Translations under genes and position numbers: made by a program
The notes under the pieces: model-generated
Database searches by the model: none
What the model was told of the DNA's origin: nothing
What the model saw: only the letters and a program-made list of their open reading frames with translations
Assembly (NCBI GenBank): GCA_004297765.1
Contig: SCTZ01000140.1
Coordinates: 25,522-89,521 of the forward strand
Direction: 5' to 3'
Length of the DNA: 64,000 nucleotides
From: Chloroflexota bacterium
Lineage (GTDB): Bacteria > Chloroflexota > Dehalococcoidia > FW602-bin16
Shown here: one piece after another, positions 10,781 to 20,457 of the stretch
Numbering within the stretch: position 1 is the stretch's first letter
How the letters are laid out: every line of letters starts with the position of its first letter

Positions 10781-11056
10781 ATGCAGGCCAGCTACGGTTA
10801 TATCGACGGCACGGGCGAGTATTTCATTAGCATCGACACCGATTTGTGTGACGGTTGTGAGAAATGCGTGCCGATTTGCCCCGAGGGCGTTTTCGCGGTC
10901 GCTCCCGACGACTATGGCAAGCGGGTAGCCATCGTCAAAGAGGATCTGGTGGACCGCATCAGCTACGTCTGTCCCGGTCCGAAAGGCTGTGGCGCCAATC
11001 AGGATATCATTTGTCAGACGGTCTGCTCAAAGACCGCGATCTCGCACACCTGGTAG
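10781..11056 (+). CDS. 4Fe-4S ferredoxin
   Basis: SD GGAGG before ATG; CDGCEKCVPICPEG and second Cys cluster CPGPKGCGANQDIICQTVCSK. Confidence 0.85.
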   Translation: MQASYGYIDGTGEYFISIDTDLCDGCEKCVPICPEGVFAVAPDDYGKRVAIVKEDLVDRISYVCPGPKGCGANQDIICQTVCSKTAISHTW

Positions 11057-11122
11057 CTCGTGCGTTCAAGCGCGGAAAGCCAGCAAACGCCGAACAATTC
11101 TGAAGGTGAAGGGACAAGAAAC

Positions 11123-12406
11123 GTGAAAGCTCGCACGTTCGACTCGACATACCTCGATCAGTTGATCGAGGTGCTGGAAAGCATGCATCAGCATTGCGCG
11201 GCGGCTCCGGACCGGCGAAGCGATGCACTCTACCACGAGCTACTTGCCAGGCACTACCGAAACATACGAGACGCCCACTCGATGGGCAAGAAGCTCATCT
11301 ATCACACGGCTGGCATGCCTACAGAGATCCTCTACGCCATGGACGTGGTGCCCTGCGGGCTCGAGGCGCTCTGCGGCTCTCTGACCACTCAGTGCGGGCT
11401 AAAGGATGAGGCCCTCGCGACCGCCAAGGCCTACGGGCTTGCATCCGAGCTTTGCTCCCTAACGCGCCTGGAAGTGGGTTGCACTGTCAACGGCTGGTTG
11501 CCTCAGCCGGACGGCGTCATCGGGACCAATCTGTCCTGTGACATTGTGTCCAAGGGGGCCTACACGCTTGGACGCCTCTGGAGTTGTCCCAACTACTTCT
11601 TTGAACACAACTACCAGGTCAATGAGCGGGAGATAGCCTACGTAACGAGCCAGTTAGAAGGCATGGTTGCATTCCTCGAGGAAATCACCGGGCGTAAGAT
11701 GGACTGGGCTCGGCTCGCGCAGGCCATGGAGAATAGCCGGGAAGCGATGCTTCTGGAGAGCGAAGTCGGAGAGCTGCGTAAGGCGATGCCGTCGCCACTC
11801 AACAACCGCACGGGCATGTTTGCGCATCTGATCAGCTCCTACTGTTCGGGGGCGCCAGAAGCGGTGCAGTTCTTCCGCGTGCTACGCGACGAAGCCCAGG
11901 CGCGCGTTGCGCGGGGAGTGGGCACCATCCAGGAGGAGAAGTACCGCTTGCTTTTGTTCTTCGAGCCTCCCGTGTACGGCTGGAAATTGCTTGATTGGCT
12001 GGAGCGGGAACATGGCGCGAAGATCGTGTTTGAGCCCCTGTACAGTCAATGGGGGGCGGGCGAATGGGAGTGGGATTCTGACCCCGCCAAGCTGCTGGAG
12101 AGCCTGGCCGTAAACAGGGCCATCAGGCCCGTGTATCGCCATCTGGCTGGACCGATCGAGCCGCTGGTGGAAGACATGGTGCGAGGAGCGCAAGAGTACA
12201 ACGTCGAAGGCGTGATGACTTTCTGCCACGTGGGTTGTCGCGCTACCTCCCCATGCAATCGATTGCTGAAGGATACCATCCGCGACGAGCTCGAGTTGCC
12301 CTTCTTCGCCATCGAGCATGACATGGCCGACCCGGCCTTCGCCTCGTTGGATGAGATGCGAGACAAGATCGAAGGGTTCCTCGAGATGATCGACGAGCGC
12401 CGCTGA
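11123..12406 (+). CDS. 2-hydroxyacyl-CoA dehydratase (HgdB/BcrB/C-like) subunit
   Basis: 448-aa ORF (from 11060; GTG start at 11123 likely); GKKLIYHTAGMPTEILYAMDVVPCGLEAL..., C-terminal FCHVGCRATS...FFAIEHDMADPA. Confidence 0.85.
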   Translation: MKARTFDSTYLDQLIEVLESMHQHCAAAPDRRSDALYHELLARHYRNIRDAHSMGKKLIYHTAGMPTEILYAMDVVPCGLEALCGSLTTQCGLKDEALATAKAYGLASELCSLTRLEVGCTVNGWLPQPDGVIGTNLSCDIVSKGAYTLGRLWSCPNYFFEHNYQVNEREIAYVTSQLEGMVAFLEEITGRKMDWARLAQAMENSREAMLLESEVGELRKAMPSPLNNRTGMFAHLISSYCSGAPEAVQFFRVLRDEAQARVARGVGTIQEEKYRLLLFFEPPVYGWKLLDWLEREHGAKIVFEPLYSQWGAGEWEWDSDPAKLLESLAVNRAIRPVYRHLAGPIEPLVEDMVRGAQEYNVEGVMTFCHVGCRATSPCNRLLKDTIRDELELPFFAIEHDMADPAFASLDEMRDKIEGFLEMIDERR

Positions 12407-12434
12407 GTTGCCTATCGCGACCGCACAGCCTCGA

Positions 12435-14390
12435 CTACAACCGACCACCTATGCGTGCGCCGTCGCGAATCGCACCGATCAGGTGGCGTGGCGTGGCACA
12501 ATCTCCAGCCAGGAAGAAATCTACGCCCAGTTCGGTCAGTTGATCTTCCAGACTGCGATCGGGATGCGATCCGCAATCGTAGATCAAGGCGCTGACCTCC
12601 GATATCGTGACGTCGGTCTTCAGGTTGAGGTCTGTGAAAACCACTTGATTCGCTCGAATTTCACGGAGGCGATGGCGCCCGATCACGCGCACGTTGGCAT
12701 CGGCGAGTCTCTGCATCAGAACTTCGCGAGTCAAGGTATCCACGTCCGTCCCCGCTGAGAGATACGGAGTGAAGACAGCTACGCGTGCTCCCCGTGACGC
12801 CCAGTGATGGGCGGCTGTGAGACCCTGAAGGTATCTGTCTTCGAGGTAGACCACTATGTTCTTCCCAAGGTCTACCTGCCACGACAAGGCGTTGCGCGCA
12901 TTGATGGCTAGCTCGGGACACTCCTTAGCCAAGGGGAGCATCGCTGGCACCGAGCCCACGGCAAGAACTATCTGGTTGGCGCCGAAGCTGCATATATCTT
13001 CGGCCGTTGCCTCGAATCCAAGACGAACGGCAACCCCGAGCTTCTTAAGCCAATGCTCGTGGAAACGTGAAACCTCATGCAACTCGCTGCGTCCAGGTGC
13101 ATTGCGAGCGATGACGGTCTGCCCGCCCAGCTCGCGGCCGCGCTCCCACAAGGTAACCGTGTGCCCGCGCAGGGCAGCTATGCGCGCGGTCTCGCATCCA
13201 GCCGGGCCACCGCCAACGACTAGGACTTTGCGTGGGGATGCCGCTGGCGTTCGCTCTTGTGCTGACAGTTCCTCACCAGTATCGGGGTTGAATACACAGC
13301 CGATACGATAGAAGCCCTTGTGAATACGGCCGATGCAACCCTCGTTAGCGCCCATGCAATAGCGGATATCCTCCAGGTTGCCCTCCCTGGCCTTGTTTGG
13401 CATGTCAGGGTCTGCGAGCATAGCTCGGGTCATCACCACCATGTCGGCCGAGCCATCCGCGATGATCGATTCTGCCGTCGCCGGGTCGGTGATGCGTCCT
13501 ACCGCCGAAACCGGCACGTGCACTAGCTGCTTGATCTCACAGGCGAACGGCGCGTACACGGCAGAAGGATAATACATCGGCATTACGACCCGGCTCTGTC
13601 CTGATGCGTAGGAGCCGCACGTGACGTTGAAGTAGTCCACCTGATGGGTCTGATCCAGCATGATTGCGAATCGTCGAGCCTCATCCATAGTGATGCCGTT
13701 CGGAACGTACTCCTCTGCCTCGAGGCGGAAGCCCAGCACTAGGTCTTCTCCGATAGCTTTCCGGACTGCCGCGATTACCTCCAGCGGGAAGCGCGCGCGG
13801 TTCTCGATGGAGCCTCCGTATTCGTCCTCTCTCTGGTTTGATGCCCTCGACATGAATTGATTGATCAAGTAGCCGTGGGCCCCGTGGACCTCAACCCCGT
13901 CGTATCCTGCTTGTCGAGCAAGCTTGGCAGCCTGTGCAAATGCCTCCACCATGAGCCGGATGTCCTTGCGATTCATCGGACGTGGAAGCTCCCCACCGGC
14001 ATGCCATGGGATCGCTGAGGGCGCCCAGTTGGGAAGGAGATCGTTCCAACCAGAGCGCTGCCGACCACCATCCGACAGTTGCTGCAGGATCTTGGCGCCA
14101 TGCGTATGCACGCCATCCACAATACGCATTGACCCTTCGAGCCATCCTGGCTTGTGCAAGGAAGAGAAAGGCCCGGTGGTAAAGGGTTCTGTTGGGTAGA
14201 CGTAGGCCGCTTCGACCACGATAAGGCCGACCCCGCCCTGGGCTCGTGCTCGATAGTACGCGGCCAAGCGCTCTCCCGGAAGCTGGTTCTCTGAGAGCGC
14301 GGTCAGGTGGGCAGAGAAGACAATGCGATTCCTGATTTCAACAGTGCGAAGCTGAATCGGGCTGAAAAGATGAGCAAACTGGGCCGACAT
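12435..14390 (-). CDS. NADH:flavin oxidoreductase / 2,4-dienoyl-CoA reductase-like (OYE + FeS + FAD/NAD domains)
   Basis: MSAQFAHLFSPIQLRTVEIRNRIVFSAH...GVEVHGAHGYLINQFMS..., CMGANEGCIGRI, VLVVGGGPAGCETARIAALRGH. Confidence 0.92.
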   Translation of the reverse strand: MSAQFAHLFSPIQLRTVEIRNRIVFSAHLTALSENQLPGERLAAYYRARAQGGVGLIVVEAAYVYPTEPFTTGPFSSLHKPGWLEGSMRIVDGVHTHGAKILQQLSDGGRQRSGWNDLLPNWAPSAIPWHAGGELPRPMNRKDIRLMVEAFAQAAKLARQAGYDGVEVHGAHGYLINQFMSRASNQREDEYGGSIENRARFPLEVIAAVRKAIGEDLVLGFRLEAEEYVPNGITMDEARRFAIMLDQTHQVDYFNVTCGSYASGQSRVVMPMYYPSAVYAPFACEIKQLVHVPVSAVGRITDPATAESIIADGSADMVVMTRAMLADPDMPNKAREGNLEDIRYCMGANEGCIGRIHKGFYRIGCVFNPDTGEELSAQERTPAASPRKVLVVGGGPAGCETARIAALRGHTVTLWERGRELGGQTVIARNAPGRSELHEVSRFHEHWLKKLGVAVRLGFEATAEDICSFGANQIVLAVGSVPAMLPLAKECPELAINARNALSWQVDLGKNIVVYLEDRYLQGLTAAHHWASRGARVAVFTPYLSAGTDVDTLTREVLMQRLADANVRVIGRHRLREIRANQVVFTDLNLKTDVTISEVSALIYDCGSHPDRSLEDQLTELGVDFFLAGDCATPRHLIGAIRDGARIGGRL

Positions 14391-14581
14391 CGAATACTCC
14401 CTTCATTGCAAGGAAATGAGAAGGAAAAAGGTTCTTGCTTGTACCGCACATTATGTGGCCGCGTGAGTTAGCGCTATCGCTTGCGCGAAAGGAGATAGGT
14501 AAGTGAGCATCCACTACCTTCTGGTCAAGGACAAGCCAACTGGGATGCAGCCGAATCTATGTAGCCGATCAATTGCTATTG

Positions 14582-14637
14582 TGCCCCTTACTGGTCGCGG
14601 TGACATCCCCTCACGAGGGGATTGTTAGGGGATTCGA
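14582..14637. repeat. Dispersed GGGGATT-type intergenic repeat, copy 3
   Basis: GCGGTGACATCCCCTCACGAGGGGATTGTTAGGGGATTC (inverted orientation). Confidence 0.7.
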
Positions 14638-14802
14638 GACATGACTATCGCCTGCTGGCATGGCTCTGCGCAGCGCCATGCTGCGTACAGCTTCGAGGGA
14701 CGCTATCTGTCATGGTGGCAACAACAGAGGCAGAGAATACTCTGACACGCTGACGGATTTCCAGTATGATGGGCGGCACGAGGTCATCCAATGTTTGCCT
14801 TC

Positions 14803-14875
14803 TGAATCCCCCCACAATCCCCCCATGAGGGGATGTCATCATCCACACCGACGAGCATAATATGCTATACGCGTG
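14803..14875. repeat. Dispersed GGGGATT-type intergenic repeat, copy 4
   Basis: GAATCCCCCCACAATCCCCCCATGAGGGGATGTCATC...CGACGAGCATAATATGCTATACGCG. Confidence 0.7.
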
Positions 14876-15276
14876 CAACTTCGCTCGCTGCGAATATACC
14901 ACCGCTACCATGCGTCGCACTTGATCCGGCTGCCCCGAGATTGGGCGGTCGAACTTGGCGGGCGGTGCAACTTCTTAGCCGGTGCTTCGCTGGGTTCCCG
15001 GCCAGGCATCCGCCACTTCCTACGCACGCTCGGGCGGCAATCACCGGGCAAAGAGAAGTCCAGCGGTACATAGGCGACATGGCGACCTCCGATACCTACG
15101 CAGTTTTGCTAAGACCGCGGGAAGCGGTTTGCTGAGATGCACGTATTCCCCTATCGGTGGGCCGTGGCAGATCCTACATGTCTGGCAAGAGCGGCGTCGG
15201 AGATCGCGGCGCACGAGCGTGTGCCGTTCTCGGCTCGTGGACCGCGGTCAATTCAAGAAGGAGGAAGAAGCGCGCG

Positions 15277-16602
15277 ATGTCTGACAAGAGCCGCAAGCGA
15301 AGGATCCTGGGCCTGGTTTTTTCCGCGACCATCATAATCAGCCTCCTGGCAGCGTGTGCCGGAGGAAACCCGAGCGCACAACCCTCGCCCCAGCCGTCGT
15401 CCCAGCCGTCCACTAACACGAAGGCGTCCGAGCCTAGCAAACCGGCCGAGAGTCCAAAACCATCGGCGTCCAGTCCTCAACCATCGGCGTCTGCTGCATC
15501 GAAAGAGCCCCTCAAGATCGGAGTAATCTTGACGACTTCTGGCCCAATGGGAGGAATCGGAAGTAAGCAGGCCCTGGGATTCAACATGGCCGTGGAAGAG
15601 ATCAACGCGGCCGGTGGCATCATTGGGCGAAAGATCGAGCTTGTCGAGCGGGACGATGGTGGGGACCCAACCAAGGCTCGTACAGCCGCGCAGGAGTTCT
15701 CCGAGAAGCTGGGCATAACGCTGATTGTCGGACCGACTCTCAGCTCACCGGCCCTGGCGATGATGCCGTACCTGACAGAGCAGAAGGTATTCATGATCGG
15801 GTCACACGGAGCCGACGCAGCCAACGATCCGAAGAAATATCCATACGCCTTCACCGGCACGCCCTGGGCTACCTATCAGTCGGCTATTGTGGCAAAGTAC
15901 GCCGTTGAGATCCTGAAGGCTAAGAAGATCGGAATCCTCGCGGACAATAGCGCGTATGGGAACTCGGCAGTAGCGGGGTACCAGGAGCACCTCAAAACCC
16001 GAGGGGTCTCACCGGTGGCCGTCGAGCAGTTCTCGCAGGGCGCCCAGGATATGACAGCCCAGCTCACCAACCTGAGGAAGGCCGGCACGGAGGCCATTCT
16101 GGCCGGTACGCTGGGGGCCGATTCCGTGCGCGTCATTAAGAACCTGGCGAGCATGGGATGGGAGGTGCCATACCTGGGTAGCTCCGATATGGCCACGACG
16201 GTTGTGGTAGAGGGCGCCGGTGTTGAGAACATGAAACAGGTCTACGGCTACAACCAGGAGCGAATATCGTTCTCCGACAAGCGTCCGACGCCGGCCAAGA
16301 CGAAGGAGTTCGCCGGGAAACTGGCCAAGAAGCTCAACCAGAGTCCACTGAAAGAGAGCGTCCTCCAGCCCTCGCTCTACTACGACCTGGGCTACATTCT
16401 CAAGTGGGCGGTGGAGAAGTCCCAGAGCACCGAGGGATCGAAAGTGGCGGCGGCCCTGGAGACGATGAAGGAGTACGACGGCGCGCATGGTGTTTTCACG
16501 TTCACGAAGGACAACCACAGTGGCCTCGACCTGGACGACCTGGTGATGGTGAAGGCTGCCAACCAAAAAGAGGGTGTATTCGAGATGGCGCCGGGGTACT
16601 AG
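15277..16602 (+). CDS. ABC transporter substrate-binding lipoprotein (branched-chain amino acid type)
   Basis: Lipobox SLLAACAGG, Pro/Ser linker, then LKIGVILTTSGPMGGIGSKQALGFNMAVEEINAAGGIIGRKIELVERDDGGDP. Confidence 0.92.
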   Translation: MSDKSRKRRILGLVFSATIIISLLAACAGGNPSAQPSPQPSSQPSTNTKASEPSKPAESPKPSASSPQPSASAASKEPLKIGVILTTSGPMGGIGSKQALGFNMAVEEINAAGGIIGRKIELVERDDGGDPTKARTAAQEFSEKLGITLIVGPTLSSPALAMMPYLTEQKVFMIGSHGADAANDPKKYPYAFTGTPWATYQSAIVAKYAVEILKAKKIGILADNSAYGNSAVAGYQEHLKTRGVSPVAVEQFSQGAQDMTAQLTNLRKAGTEAILAGTLGADSVRVIKNLASMGWEVPYLGSSDMATTVVVEGAGVENMKQVYGYNQERISFSDKRPTPAKTKEFAGKLAKKLNQSPLKESVLQPSLYYDLGYILKWAVEKSQSTEGSKVAAALETMKEYDGAHGVFTFTKDNHSGLDLDDLVMVKAANQKEGVFEMAPGY

Positions 16603-16730
16603 TGTTCGACCACACTGGTTTTGTCATTCTGAGGCGCGCACGCCGAAGAATCCGCGCCCTGGGGATACGGATTCTTCGCGCTGCGGCGCTCAGAATGACA
16701 GATAGGGTCTTATCTGTGGTCGAACACTAG
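16599..16730. mobile_element. MITE-like element (non-autonomous)
   Basis: Perfect 16-bp terminal inverted repeat CTAGTGTTCGACCACA...TGTGGTCGAACACTAG, possible CTAG target duplication, internal arms TGTCATTCTGAG/CTCAGAATGACA and GAAGAATCCG/CGGATTCTTC; no ORF. Confidence 0.8.
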
Positions 16731-16787
16731 GCGCGTTTTGCACGGCCCCCAGGCGGATGGTAAACTGGCCTCAAGTCTGGGCTCTGG

Positions 16788-18065
16788 TTGTACACGCCTG
16801 CTGGACGAACGATCACGGCCATTTTCGGCGTGGGGATGGGTGACGTTCCCACGCCGGAAGATATGCAGGAGATCGAGGTATCGGTGAGGAGGAGCGAAGA
16901 GGCAATGGGCGAGACCCTGAGAACCATGGAAGAGGTACGGAGCATCAACGGTTCCTTTCCCTTCACAGCGCCGATGCGGCGTTGGAAGGAGAAAGGCAAG
17001 CACATAATGGGCTGGGGATGCTCCTACGTCCCCTCGGAGATTCTCTCCGCAGCGGGACTGCTGCCCATCCGCGTCACCGGCGACGCCCGGGAGATACCGA
17101 CGGACGAAGGTGATGCCTACCTGTACACCGCGATGTGCTCCTACTCACGCACGCTGCTTCAGTTGGGCATCGATGGACAGTACGATTTCCTGGACGGCTT
17201 TGTGACCACCTCCAGTTGCGACGGTATGCGGCGTCTTGTCGACATGTGGAGGCACTACGTTGTCCAGACACCTTTGCTGCATATCCTGACGCTGCCGCGT
17301 CACGCGACTGCGGCGGCCGAGCAGTTGTTCTATGAGGAGCTCCAGGCCTTCAGAAAGAAGCTGGAGGAGCACTTCGGCGTCGCTATCATCGACGAGGCCT
17401 TGCGCGAGGCCATTCACGTACAGAACCAGACTCGTCAGCTCTTGAAGGAACTCTACGAGCTGCGCAAGGAGCCGAACCCGCCGATCTCGGGGGCCGAGAC
17501 TTTCGAAGCGGTTAACGCGGGCGTCCGAATGCCCCGCGACGAGTACAATGACCTACTTATCCGACTGTTGCAGGAAGCACGCGCTCGCACGATTGAAGGA
17601 CCGCCCAAGATTCGGCTTATGCTCAGCGGCAGCAACCTGTCCAACCCTGCTTTCATCGCTGGCATCGAAGACCAGGGTGCTGCTGTGGTGATCGACGATC
17701 TTTGCACCGGTGCGCGCTACTGGAGCGATCCGGTCGACGAAGATCCGGGCCTCGATCCCATGCGTGCTCTGGCCCATCGCTATCTAAATAATCTTCCCTG
17801 CGCGCGCACCGTCGGCCTGGCGGATATCCGTCACGCCCGCATGCTGGGGCTGGCCAGGGAGTATCGCGTGCAGGGCTTGGTCAACGCCGTCATACGCAAT
17901 TGCGCCCCTAACGGCATGGACCGTCCGCCGCTGCGCGAAGAGTTCGAGGATGCTGGTATTCCCGTCCTGGAGCTGGAGACCGAGTATGGCTCTGGTCGCA
18001 CCGGGATGGTCGCAACGCGGGTGCAGGCGTTTCTAGAGATGCTGTACGCGCAGGCGGCAACCTAG
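16788..18065 (+). CDS. 2-hydroxyacyl-CoA dehydratase (HgdB-like) subunit
   Basis: MRRWKEKGKHIMGWGCSYVPSEILSAAGLLPIRVTGD...SYSRTLLQLGIDGQYDFLDGFVTTSSCDGMRRLVD; start codon uncertain. Confidence 0.82.
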   Translation: MYTPAGRTITAIFGVGMGDVPTPEDMQEIEVSVRRSEEAMGETLRTMEEVRSINGSFPFTAPMRRWKEKGKHIMGWGCSYVPSEILSAAGLLPIRVTGDAREIPTDEGDAYLYTAMCSYSRTLLQLGIDGQYDFLDGFVTTSSCDGMRRLVDMWRHYVVQTPLLHILTLPRHATAAAEQLFYEELQAFRKKLEEHFGVAIIDEALREAIHVQNQTRQLLKELYELRKEPNPPISGAETFEAVNAGVRMPRDEYNDLLIRLLQEARARTIEGPPKIRLMLSGSNLSNPAFIAGIEDQGAAVVIDDLCTGARYWSDPVDEDPGLDPMRALAHRYLNNLPCARTVGLADIRHARMLGLAREYRVQGLVNAVIRNCAPNGMDRPPLREEFEDAGIPVLELETEYGSGRTGMVATRVQAFLEMLYAQAAT

Positions 18066-18199
18066 CTCTAGCACACTCACCTCGCTCGCTGCTGCCGCCA
18101 GCCTATCCTGACGATCCCCCAAGCATCCGATCAAGGCCGGCCGCACCGAATGCGGCCGGCCAGCGCGGACTCGAATCGATGATCTCTTGCTCGATACGT

Positions 18200-18275
18200 G
18201 CGGATCGGTCCGATCGGTCCGATCGGTCGGATTCGGCGGATACGCATCAGTTCATCGGTTATACGGCGCTAGTCC
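18200..18275. repeat. Dispersed intergenic repeat, copy 1 (GATCGGTCC family)
   Basis: GGATCGGTCCGATCGGTCCGATCGGTCGGATTC..GGATACGCATCAGTTCATCGGTTATACGGCG, matched at 60053-60135. Confidence 0.75.
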
Positions 18276-18445
18276 GCCCTATGGAAGGTTCCGCAGAAGT
18301 CGGAGCAATCTCCGCAGTCCAGGCAAAGCTCCTGCTGCACCGTGGGCGCCTGAAAACCTTGCTGCTGAAGTGCCCCATTCGGGCATCGGCGCACCATCGG
18401 GCAAGGATGACTCTGTGGACAGTTTGCTGGGTTGACGATTATCAT
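18269..18445 (-). CDS. Small ferredoxin-like / Cys-rich protein
   Basis: MIIVNPANCPQSHPCPMVRRCPNGALQQQGFQAPTVQQELCLDCGDCSDFCG; Cys spacing like 4Fe-4S binding. Confidence 0.6.
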   Translation of the reverse strand: MIIVNPANCPQSHPCPMVRRCPNGALQQQGFQAPTVQQELCLDCGDCSDFCGTFHRAD

Positions 18446-18529
18446 CGCTACTTTCGCTCCTGGTAGTAAATATCGGTTGCTGGCGGAGGCAGAGCTTGTG
18501 CGCTCTGCCAAGGGAAGACGCCCGCCCCG

Positions 18530-18940
18530 TCACTCGGCACTGATCTGGTCCAGCGCATTTTGCAGGCGTTTCTTTACCTCTATGGCCAGGGGGCGCAGAT
18601 CCTCTCTGCCCACCAGACCCAGCGCGGGCTCCGGATCCATCATCGCCACCACGGAACCGTCTCCCTCCTCGTACACCACCACATTGCAGGGGAGTAACAA
18701 TCCAATGTTCAGCTCGCTCTGGAAGGCCTGATGAGCGAGTGGCGGGTTGCAGGCTCCGAGGATCACGTATCGGCGGAAATCGGCGTCGAGCTTTTCCTTC
18801 ATCGTCTTGCGCACGTCGATCTCGGTGAGCACGCCAAAGCCTTGCTCCTTGAGCGCTGCCTTGGTGCGCTCGACGGCCTGGTCATACGGTAAGTTGATTT
18901 CCTTTCCAAAGCCATAGGGTGTTGTTACTAGTCTGGGCAT
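18530..18940 (-). CDS. DUF302 family protein
   Basis: YDQAVERTKAALKEQGFGVLTEIDVRKTMKEKLDADFRRYVILGACNPPLAHQAF; DUF302 signature. Confidence 0.88.
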   Translation of the reverse strand: MPRLVTTPYGFGKEINLPYDQAVERTKAALKEQGFGVLTEIDVRKTMKEKLDADFRRYVILGACNPPLAHQAFQSELNIGLLLPCNVVVYEEGDGSVVAMMDPEPALGLVGREDLRPLAIEVKKRLQNALDQISAE

Positions 18941-19421
18941 GGTCTTTCTCCTCCATAAGACTTTGCGCTACCAGGAGAGGGATGTTGTTGGCAACCGTGA
19001 CTGACCGATCCCGACGGGATCAGCAGCTCGGACCGCCTCAAGTACCCCCTCCGCCTCCTCTGGACGCGATGAAAGTTATCACGACTGCGATACCGATGAT
19101 GGCGATGGGCAAAAGTTCCAACGAGCACTCCCCGTGTGTCGATGATGATGGCGTTGTTGGTGGTCCTCCCGATCCTCCCGTGCGGCAAAGCTCAAAGTGG
19201 CTCCCATGGGTGCCTTGATATCGGTGCTCGCGGGAGACACTGATGGCCTAATAATACCATAGGGGGGTACCCTAGTCAATAGGGAGGCGCACCCTTGCGG
19301 CAACATCGGGCTTGCGTATTGACGATGGTATCGGGGGTAGGGTATAATCGACTTGGCGGCAATCCTATTTGGCTACGAGACCCGCACAGCACCTATTACA
19401 TCCAACCTTCAGGAGGGTACC

Positions 19422-19787
19422 ATGGACGCCGATATCTCCAATACGACCATTGTCGAAGTGTACGATCTGGAGGAAAGCGACTCGTGTTTCTCCTTTGGCT
19501 GAGGGCCCAAATGGTCTCGGGAGGAGATCACGCGCATGGCTGGCGAGTACCTTCTTCGAAGGTATGGTAACGGAATTCACGTCACCTACCATGATTTGAA
19601 AGATCCGGCGGTTCGTGCTCGATCGAGCGCCTTTCTGACCGATCTCTCCCAGCAGGGCTGGGCGCTCCCGACCGTGCTGGTGGACGGAGAGATGGCTCAG
19701 CAGGGCTATCTGGACCTATCTAGCCTGGTCGCGGTGGTAGCGCGGAAACTAGAAGGACCTCCTACCAAGTGCGTGAAGGGAAGGTGA
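19422..19787 (+). CDS. Thioredoxin-fold (YuzD/DUF1462-like) protein with in-frame TGA at codon 27; candidate selenoprotein or disrupted gene
   Basis: SD AGGAGGGTACC before ATG 19422; same frame continues through TGA (19500-19502) into the 19536-19787 ORF; TIVEVYDLEESDSCFSFG[TGA]GPKWSREEITRMAGEYLLRRY...ALPTVLVDGE. Confidence 0.5.
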
Positions 19788-19805
19788 CCCGGTAGGGAGG
19801 GAACA

Positions 19806-20084
19806 ATGAGGCACAAATTCGATCCTGCGAACAAGCACCGACTGATGGACGCGGAGCGCGGCAAGCTGCTACACCGCATCCTTCGTCCCGGTGGGTGGCT
19901 GGCCATCATAGAGTGGCAGAAAAAGGAAACCGAACCAGGTCCGCCTCTACACGAGCGCCTCTCGCCCGAAGACGCCCAGGAGAAAGCCGCCTGCGCCGGA
20001 TTCAAGCCCGAGCTGATAAAGATCCTGAACGAGTTCCACTACCTGCAGGTTGTCTCTGCCAGCGCTCTGCGGCTACGTCGATGA
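19806..20084 (+). pseudogene. SAM-dependent methyltransferase remnant with internal deletion
   Basis: N-terminal MRHKFDPANKHRLMDAERGKLL is joined directly to the C-terminal HRILRPGGWLAIIEWQKKETEPGPPLHERLS; SAM-binding motif I region is missing. Confidence 0.65.
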
Positions 20085-20292
20085 CGACCGTTTGCGGATG
20101 GACCGCTTCCTCCGGCACAGGCTCCCCGTCCGCGATTAGTCCCGCGATGTGCAGCGCGATGGCCTCTCGGGCGTTAGAGACTGCCTCTTCGAGGGAGTCG
20201 CCCTGACTCACACAGCCGGGCAAGCTGGGCACCGTGACCCAGTACCCACCTTGCTCCACGTCGGGATGCAGTATGATGCTGTACTGGCGCAT
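20002..20292 (-). CDS. HicB-family antitoxin-like protein
   Basis: MRQYSIILHPDVEQGGYWVTVPSLPGCVSQGDSLEEAVSNAREAIALHI. Confidence 0.8.
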   Translation of the reverse strand: MRQYSIILHPDVEQGGYWVTVPSLPGCVSQGDSLEEAVSNAREAIALHIAGLIADGEPVPEEAVHPQTVVIDVAAERWQRQPAGSGTRSGSLSARA

Positions 20293-20457
20293 TTCGCATC
20301 TCCCTGGCGCTAAGGGACTTCGAGGATGAGTTGGCCCCTACGCGGCCGCTTCGACGACGGCCACCTGAGGTTGCTCACGCTCCTCCGGAATGGTCTCGCC
20401 ACTGTCGATCAGGTCCTCCGGGTAGAGTGGGATGGTTTCGCGGGCGTAGCGCCAGGC

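Noticed and set aside
9940-10782. 280-aa minus-strand ORF
   Set aside because: Exact antisense of the second BadF-type ATPase; high-GC shadow ORF
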